Shown here: positions 58,219 through 64,000 of the stretch, piece after piece
Numbering within the stretch: the stretch's first letter is position 1
Layout of the letters: every line of letters starts with the position of its first letter
Assembly (NCBI RefSeq): GCF_042653545.1
Contig: NZ_JBHSIS010000011.1
Coordinates: 1 to 64,000, forward strand
Origin: Actinophytocola glycyrrhizae
GTDB lineage: Bacteria > Actinomycetota > Actinomycetes > Mycobacteriales > Pseudonocardiaceae
Length of the DNA: 64,000 nucleotides
Reading direction: 5' to 3'
Translations under genes and position numbers: made by a program
Notes under the pieces: model-generated
Told to the model about the DNA's origin: nothing
The model's input: the letters and a program-made list of their open reading frames with translations, nothing else
The model's database searches: none

Positions 58219-61200
58219 TCAGTCGGTTGCCGGGGGTGTGCTCAGCGACGAGTCGATGTGGCTGGCCAGTTCGGTGGGTGAGGGGTGGGCCCAGAGGTCG
58301 GCCGGGGTGAGGGTGATGTCCAGGTCGAGGTGGAGCCTGCGGGTGAAGGCGACAGCGAGGAGGGAGTCCAGGCCCAGGTCGGTGAACTTCGCGTGTGCGG
58401 CGACGGCGGTGGGTTGGGTGCCCAGGAGGGTGGCGAGGGTGTGGACGACCGTGTCCTGCACCATGCGGGCGCGCGCCGGGCCCGGTTGCTCGTTGCGCAG
58501 GTCGGCGGCGGCGGCCGTGTCGCGGTGCGCGGCTCGTGTGGTGCCCAGTTCGGACAGGAACGGGTTCTCGAGCGCGTGGGGGAAGGCGCGGAACAGCAGT
58601 TCGGGTTGGTAGTCGAGGACGCCGGTGTTCGCCCGGTGGTGTCGCAGGAGCGCGGTCAGTGCGGCGAAGCCGTCGGCGGTGGCGATGGTGTCGAACCCGC
58701 GGGCTGCGAAGTCCGTCGCCCTGCCCGCCTCGCCCCAGGCGCCCCAGTTCACCGACAGGGTGGGGAGTCCGTGGTCGTTGCGCCACCGGGCGAACGCGTC
58801 CACCCACGCGCCCGCGACCGCGTAGCTCGCCTGCCCGGCGTTGCCCAGCATGGCCGTCATGGACGAGAAGACGACGAGCCAGTCCAGCGGAAGGTGCTCG
58901 GTGGCGTGGTGCAGGTTGGTCAGGCCGGTGACCTTCGGGGACCACACGCGGGCCAGCCTGTCCGGGGACGTGGCGGTGAGCGGGGCGTCGTCGAGCACGA
59001 CGGCGGTGTGCAGGACACCGCGCAGGTCCTCGCCCGCCGCGGCGACCAGGCGGTGGACCGTTTCCTCGTCGGCGATGTCGCCTCGGACGACCTCGACCGC
59101 GCACCCGGTGGCCGTGACCGCGTCGAGCACGGCGGCCGCGGCGGGCGGGAGTTCGCCTCGGCCGCCGAGGACGACCCGGCCCGCACCGGCGTCGGCCAGC
59201 CAGCGGGCGGCCTCCAGGCCAAGGCCGCGGGTGCCGCCGGTGACGATGTAGGCGGCTCCGCGCCGCACCACGTGCTCGGTGGTCGGCGCGTACACCCGCA
59301 CCCGCTCCCGCCGCGGCGGGAAGGCGAGGGTGACGCGGCCGATGAGGTCACCGGAAGCGAGCTGCTTGAACGCGGCCGGTGCCTCGCTCAGGGGTACGAC
59401 CGCGCTGGGCAGCAGGGGCAGCCTGCCCGCCGCGATCTCGGCCAGCACCCGCAGCATCGCCGTCCGGAACACGTCCGGTTGTTCGTTCGCGGTGAGCACC
59501 AGGTCCAGCGCGGTGTAGGTGTTGCCGTGCCGGAACGTGCCGAGGTCCACGCGGGCCCCGTCGTACAGGTCGCGTTTGCCTATCTCGACGAAGCGCCCGG
59601 CCGGTGCGAGCAGGTCCAGCGACGCGCGCATGGCGGGCCCGGTCAGCGAGTTGAGCACGACGTCGACCCCGCGCCCATCGGTGACCACGCGCACCTGCTC
59701 GGCGAAGTCCAGGCCGCGGGAGTCGAACACGTGGGCCACGCCGTGCTCGCGCAGGTGGCGGCGTTTGGCCTCGGTGCCCGCGGTGCCGATCACGGTCGCG
59801 CCGAGGAGCCGGGCGACCTCGACCGCGGCCAGTCCGGTGCCACCGGCGGCGGAGTGCACGAGCACGGTCTCGCCGGCTCGCAGCCGTGCGAGGTCGTGCA
59901 GCGAGTGCCACGCGGTCACGTAGGTCAGCACCGAGGGGACGATGTCGACGGCGTCGAAGCCCTCGGGGATGCGTGCGGTCAGCTCGGCCCTGGCCAGGCA
60001 GTGGGACCCCATCGACCCGCTCCCGTCCGTGATCACGGTGGTGACCCGGTCGCCGGCTCGCAGGTCGTCCACGCCGTCGCCGACCGCCAGCACCACGCCC
60101 GCCGCGTCGGAGCCGAGCGCGGGCAGGGTTCCGTCGTCGGTCGGGTAGATGCCCAGCGCCACGAGGACGTCGCGGAAGTGCACGGTGCACGCGTCCGGTC
60201 GCAACAGCACCTGCCCCGGTCCCGGCACGGGCAGCGGTTCGCCGGTCGCGACCAGCGACAGCAGGTCCAGGCCACCGTCCGGGTCCGGGCGCAGGACGAA
60301 CTCGTCGACACCCGGGACCGCGTCGAGCAGACGGGTCGGCCGCGGTGGCCGGGCCGGGAGCGGCGCACGCACCAGCCTGGCCACGTACCGCTCACCGGCA
60401 CGCAACGCGACCTCGGTCTCCGGTGTCCCCGCCACCAGCTCCGCGACCAGGTCGGCCAGGTCCGCCGCGGTTCCGGCGTCGCCGTCGACCCAGCTCACCG
60501 CGGACTGCGGCTGTTCGACGGCGGCGACGCGCAGCAGCCCGCGCAGCGCGCACACACCGGGGTCGGTGGGGTCGCCGTCGAGCACCGGCCGCGCGTTCCT
60601 GCTGACCAGCCACAGCCGGGGCGGTGCGTCGTGGCGTCCGTGCTCGCGCAGCAGTCCGGTCACCCTGGTCACTCGGTCCAGGTCGTCGAGGTCGCCGGTG
60701 GCGCACCAGACGACGGCGGTGACGTCGGTGCCCGGCACGGTCGCGATGTCGCGGTGGACCGTGGCCCCGAGCGCGTCGGCGACCCGTTCCGCGACCCCGT
60801 CGTGGTCCCCGGGCTCCGCGACCACGACCCACCGGCCGGCCGGCGTCGGCTGCCCCTCCTGGAGCGGCACCTGCCGCCACGCGATCTCGAACAGCCGGGA
60901 GTCGAGCCGGGTGGTGCCCGACGTGGTGGTGCGGACCAGCGTCACGTCCCGCAGCGCGCCGACCCACGCCCCCGTCTCGTCGTGGAGGTCGGCGCAGCCG
61001 GTCGCGGTGGTGTCGTCCCGCCGCACCACGGCGCGTACCCACGTGACGCGGCCCGGGTCGGCGGGCAGCACGACCTCGCCGATCCGCGTGGGCAGCCAGG
61101 GGCCACCACCCGGTTCCTCGTCGCGCACCAGGCAGGCCGCCACCGACAGCACGCACCCGTCGAACAGCACGGGGTGGACGCGCGGGGCACCGGTGCGGAC

Positions 61201-64000
61201 GGCCGCGTCGGCGGGCACGGCGAGCCGGGTGATCCCGACGCCGTCGGTCGCGGTGGTGGCGGTGATCGAGTGGAAGGCCGGTCCGGTGTCCAGGCCGGTC
61301 CGGCGCAACGCGGCGTACAGGTCGCCGGGCTCCGCCGGGTCGTCGGGCAGGCGCAGCGCGGGGTGGTCGCCGTCGGGCCCTTCGTGCCGGGTGGCCGTCG
61401 CGGCGGCCACCCGGTCCCAGCCAGTACCGGTGTGCTGGACGACCTCGACGGCCACCCGGCGCCCGCTCCTGGTGGCGGTGACCTGCAACGGCACGGCGCC
61501 GGTCAGCGGCAGCATCCGCTCGAACCGGATGCCGGTGAGGCGGAGCTCGTCCACGGCGCAGTCCAGGACCGAGCAGGCGGCGGCCAGGACCAGTTCGACG
61601 TGCGCGGCGCCGGGCACCAGCGGGGTGCCGTTCAGGGTGTGCTGTGCCAGCCACTCGACGCGGTCGGTGCCGAGGTCGGCACTCCACACGTGGCGTGTGC
61701 CGTCCTCGGCGTCGGGGTCGGGCACGGCCGTCCGCTCGCCGAGGAACGGGTGCGCCGCCGTGCCGCGCGAGCCCTGCTTCGGCTCCTGCCAGTACCGGGA
61801 GCGGTCGAAGGTCGTCGGCGGCAGCGTGGTCCGCTCCCCGCCGCCGTTCACGGCGTCGAGGTCCACCGGCACCCCGGCCACGTGCAGCGTCGCGGCGGCC
61901 CGGCACAGCGCATCGTGCCCGTCCTGGTCCCGGAGCAGGGACGGCGTCACCACCACCGGCACGTCCATCGTCAACGCGGTCTCCTCCACCGCCTGCGTCA
62001 GCAGCGGGTGCGGCGACATCTCCAGGAACACGCGGTGCCCGTCCTCGACCATGGCCCGGCAGGCCAGGTCGAAGCGGACCGGCGCACGCAGGTTCCGCGC
62101 CCAGTACGCGCTGTCGAAGACCACCTCATCGCGCGGGTCGACGGCGGTCGAGTAGAACGGCACCACCGCCCGCGTACCGGACAACCACGACGTCCGGTCG
62201 GCGATGTCCGGCAGGATCGGCTCGACCTGCGGGGAGTGCGCGGCCACCAGCACGGCGATCGGACGGCAGAACACGCCGCGGTCCTGCCAGCCGCGCAGCA
62301 GCTCCTCCACCGCCGGGCCGTCACCCGCGACGACGGTGGACGCGGGGGCCGTCACCACGGCGACGCACACGCCCGGGACCTCGGCGATCTCGGCCTCGAC
62401 CCGCGCCACCGGAAGCGAGACGACCGCCATGCAGCCGCCCGCGACCCGCTGGAGCAACGACGAGCGGGCGAGGGTGATGCGCATGCCCTCCTCGGGGGTC
62501 AGCATGCCCGCCGCCACCGCGGCGGCGGCCTCGCCCATCGAGTGACCGACCACGGCGGCCGGGCGCAGCCCCCGGTCCCGCCACATCTCCGCGAGCGCCG
62601 TCTGCACCGCGAAGAGCACCGGCTGGACCACGTCCATCCGCTCCAGGTGCTCGCCGTCGGCCAGCAGCCGCCGCACCGGAACACCCGCTGGAGCGGCGGT
62701 GGCGTCGAGCCGGTCGATGACGCGGGTGAACGCGGGGTCGGCGTCGAGCAGGTCACGGGCCATGCCGGGCCACTGCGAGCCGTGTCCGGAGAACACCCAC
62801 ACCGGCATGCCGGGGTCGGCCGTCGGCCCGGTGGTGACGCCGGGGTGGTCCTGCCCGCCCGCCACCGCACGCAGGGCGTCGACCAGCCCGGGCCGGTCGG
62901 CGGCCACCACGCAGGCGCGGGTGGACAGGTGGCTGCGGCCCGTCGCGAGGGTGTGCGCGACGTCCACCGGCGGGGCGGTCGAGCCGGACACGTGGTCGGC
63001 GAGGCGCGCCGCGGTGGCGGCGAGGCCGCCGGGGGAGCCGGCCGACACCGGGAACACCAGCGCGCGCCGCGCCGCCATCGGCCGGTGGGTCTGTTCCGGT
63101 GTGGACGGTGCCTGTTCGATGATGGCGTGCGCGTTGACGCCGGTGACGCCGAACGCGGACACGCCGGCCCGCCGCGGCCGCCCGGTGTCCGCCCAGCCGG
63201 TCGTGCCGGTCGGCACGAAGAACCGGCTCCCGTCCGCGTCGATCTCCGGGTTCCACCGGGTGAAGTGCAGGTTCGCCGGGATGGTGCCCCGCGCCACCGC
63301 CAGCGCGGCCTTGATCAGCCCGAGCACCCCGGCGGCGCTCTCCGGGTGCCCGATGTTGGTCTTCAGCGACCCGAGCGCGCACGGGCCGCCGTCGTCGCCG
63401 TAGGCGTCGCGCAGCGCCCCGAACTCGATCGGGTCACCGACCGGGGTGCCGGTGCCGTGCGCCTCCACGTAGCCGACGTCGGCGGCGGTGACACCCGCCG
63501 AGCGCATCGCCGCCCCGATGACCGCGCGCTGTGCGGCGCGGGAGGGCTGCGTGATGCCCCGCACCCGACCGGCGTGGTTGATCGCCGTCCCGGCGATCAC
63601 CGCGAGCACGCGGTCCCCGTCGCGCCGCGCGTCGGCCAGCCGTTTCAACGCGACCACACCGCAGCCCTCGCCGCGCACGAAACCGTCCGCGGCCGCGTCG
63701 AAGGCCGCGCACCGGCCGCGCGAGGACAACGCGCCGGCGCGGGCGAACCCGATCAGGCCGGCCCACTCCAGTTGCACGGTCACCCCGCCTGCCAGCGCGA
63801 GGTCGGACTCCCCGTCGTGCAGTGAGCGGCACGCCAGGTGCACCGCGACGAGCGAGGAGGCGCAGGCGCCGTCCACGGCCAGGGACGGCCCGTTGACGTC
63901 GAGGATGTAGGAGATCCGGCCCGGCGCGCCCGAGGTGACCGCCGAGATGCCGTGGTAGACGTTGAAGTCCGACAGGGTGAAGCGTTTGGCGTAGTCGGCG
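58219..64000 (-). CDS. highly reducing type I polyketide synthase (partial, 5' end outside)
   Basis: One module, KS-AT-DH-ER-KR-ACP; the N-terminal part of the KS lies beyond the window edge. Counting from the Met at 63876: KS Cys5 (DGACASS), His140 and His177; AT 355-650 with GHSMG (Ser446) and VAAHS at 544-548, so extender choice is unclear. DH has His746-x3-Gly-x4-Pro755 and Asp906. ER has NADPH loop HSAAGGTGLA at 1341. KR has GTRGLG at 1548, LDD at 1628-1630 (B-type), Ser1672 and Tyr1685. ACP has LGLDSL, Ser1838. There is no thioesterase. DH lacks the usual Gln/His four residues after Asp906 (Leu910), and KR has Gly1689 where Asn is usual. The layout resembles iterative mycocerosic-type synthases. 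Confidence 0.93.
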   Translation of the reverse strand, partial: ADYAKRFTLSDFNVYHGISAVTSGAPGRISYILDVNGPSLAVDGACASSLVAVHLACRSLHDGESDLALAGGVTVQLEWAGLIGFARAGALSSRGRCAAFDAAADGFVRGEGCGVVALKRLADARRDGDRVLAVIAGTAINHAGRVRGITQPSRAAQRAVIGAAMRSAGVTAADVGYVEAHGTGTPVGDPIEFGALRDAYGDDGGPCALGSLKTNIGHPESAAGVLGLIKAALAVARGTIPANLHFTRWNPEIDADGSRFFVPTGTTGWADTGRPRRAGVSAFGVTGVNAHAIIEQAPSTPEQTHRPMAARRALVFPVSAGSPGGLAATAARLADHVSGSTAPPVDVAHTLATGRSHLSTRACVVAADRPGLVDALRAVAGGQDHPGVTTGPTADPGMPVWVFSGHGSQWPGMARDLLDADPAFTRVIDRLDATAAPAGVPVRRLLADGEHLERMDVVQPVLFAVQTALAEMWRDRGLRPAAVVGHSMGEAAAAVAAGMLTPEEGMRITLARSSLLQRVAGGCMAVVSLPVARVEAEIAEVPGVCVAVVTAPASTVVAGDGPAVEELLRGWQDRGVFCRPIAVLVAAHSPQVEPILPDIADRTSWLSGTRAVVPFYSTAVDPRDEVVFDSAYWARNLRAPVRFDLACRAMVEDGHRVFLEMSPHPLLTQAVEETALTMDVPVVVTPSLLRDQDGHDALCRAAATLHVAGVPVDLDAVNGGGERTTLPPTTFDRSRYWQEPKQGSRGTAAHPFLGERTAVPDPDAEDGTRHVWSADLGTDRVEWLAQHTLNGTPLVPGAAHVELVLAAACSVLDCAVDELRLTGIRFERMLPLTGAVPLQVTATRSGRRVAVEVVQHTGTGWDRVAAATATRHEGPDGDHPALRLPDDPAEPGDLYAALRRTGLDTGPAFHSITATTATDGVGITRLAVPADAAVRTGAPRVHPVLFDGCVLSVAACLVRDEEPGGGPWLPTRIGEVVLPADPGRVTWVRAVVRRDDTTATGCADLHDETGAWVGALRDVTLVRTTTSGTTRLDSRLFEIAWRQVPLQEGQPTPAGRWVVVAEPGDHDGVAERVADALGATVHRDIATVPGTDVTAVVWCATGDLDDLDRVTRVTGLLREHGRHDAPPRLWLVSRNARPVLDGDPTDPGVCALRGLLRVAAVEQPQSAVSWVDGDAGTAADLADLVAELVAGTPETEVALRAGERYVARLVRAPLPARPPRPTRLLDAVPGVDEFVLRPDPDGGLDLLSLVATGEPLPVPGPGQVLLRPDACTVHFRDVLVALGIYPTDDGTLPALGSDAAGVVLAVGDGVDDLRAGDRVTTVITDGSGSMGSHCLARAELTARIPEGFDAVDIVPSVLTYVTAWHSLHDLARLRAGETVLVHSAAGGTGLAAVEVARLLGATVIGTAGTEAKRRHLREHGVAHVFDSRGLDFAEQVRVVTDGRGVDVVLNSLTGPAMRASLDLLAPAGRFVEIGKRDLYDGARVDLGTFRHGNTYTALDLVLTANEQPDVFRTAMLRVLAEIAAGRLPLLPSAVVPLSEAPAAFKQLASGDLIGRVTLAFPPRRERVRVYAPTTEHVVRRGAAYIVTGGTRGLGLEAARWLADAGAGRVVLGGRGELPPAAAAVLDAVTATGCAVEVVRGDIADEETVHRLVAAAGEDLRGVLHTAVVLDDAPLTATSPDRLARVWSPKVTGLTNLHHATEHLPLDWLVVFSSMTAMLGNAGQASYAVAGAWVDAFARWRNDHGLPTLSVNWGAWGEAGRATDFAARGFDTIATADGFAALTALLRHHRANTGVLDYQPELLFRAFPHALENPFLSELGTTRAAHRDTAAAADLRNEQPGPARARMVQDTVVHTLATLLGTQPTAVAAHAKFTDLGLDSLLAVAFTRRLHLDLDITLTPADLWAHPSPTELASHIDSSLSTPPATD

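Noticed and set aside
58285..63825. An 1846-codon open frame on the plus strand antisense to the PKS gene
   Set aside because: It is the mirror of a high-GC coding sequence; the translation is Gly/Arg/His/Val-rich without any domain, while the minus strand encodes a complete PKS module.
1..64000. CRISPR arrays, complete insertion sequences or prophage genes
   Set aside because: No regularly spaced repeats, transposase signatures or structural phage genes were found by reading; only the tRNA-Ala relic shows mobility genes.

Overview
The window is high-GC actinobacterial chromosome, most likely from the Pseudonocardiales (Lentzea/Saccharothrix-like). This rests on the gene set (Lsr2, WhiB7, UvrD2, GlnE next to glnA, UPF0182, DUF2342, EspG-type secretion genes, tmRNA with an ALAA-ending tag) and on frequent GTG starts. 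The genus is inference. At least twelve genes have a TANNNT hexamer ending 6-8 nt before the start codon, the usual layout of leaderless actinobacterial transcripts. Layout: 1-7.3 kb holds the 3' end of a 5S rRNA, then GNAT acetyltransferase, glutamine amidotransferase, glnE and thioesterase, then convergent glnA with an upstream GlnR-type box, and an RDD membrane protein. GlnE can adenylylate the GlnA encoded next to it, so this is a nitrogen-control locus. 7.4-16.6 kb holds an orphan sensor kinase, a Uma2 nuclease-fold protein, a DUF4191 protein, uvrD2, the whiB7 leader (72-codon uORF plus intrinsic terminator), whiB7, a DUF742 protein, a methyltransferase and a zinc ribbon. 16.7-27.3 kb resembles the mycobacterial uvrD2-whiB7-Rv3197-Rv3193c neighbourhood: AbiEi-like protein, ABC1 kinase, ThiF-like protein, YgjP-type metallopeptidase, DUF2342, PDZ/S16 protease, PPA1309-like protein and UPF0182. 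27.4-41.9 kb is core information processing and proteostasis: lsr2, initiator tRNA, padR, prfB, ftsEX, smpB, amidohydrolase, lon behind an HspR-type HAIR operator, a sensor/kinase/regulator operon, ssrA, and a MauE-DsbA thiol-redox pair. The second part is accessory. A repeat-rich 820-bp spacer and paaK precede tRNA-Ala(GGC), which starts a roughly 3.9-kb relic of an integrative element. A 3' tRNA copy at 48.03 kb marks the other end. In the relic, the 5' end of a prim-pol gene abuts the 3' end of an integrase gene, kinase and RHS genes are decayed, but a four-gene type VII secretion (T7SS)-like cargo cassette is intact. 48.4-54.2 kb is a minus-strand array: DUF397 protein, XRE/DUF5753 regulator, DUF574 methyltransferase, PE-like, PPE-like, EspG chaperone and pentapeptide-type membrane protein. 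GAATATTC palindromes lie before both the DUF397 gene and the PE/PPE/EspG operon, which suggests one regulatory unit. A decayed TIR gene follows. The window ends with a 554-aa glutamyl-tRNA synthetase of a type I associate with clostridia, directly downstream of a truncated highly reducing type I PKS (KS-AT-DH-ER-KR-ACP), probably the edge of a biosynthetic cluster. The best candidates for something undescribed are the GAATATTC-linked XRE/T7SS array, the T7SS cargo in the tRNA-Ala relic, and the PKS-linked unusual GluRS.
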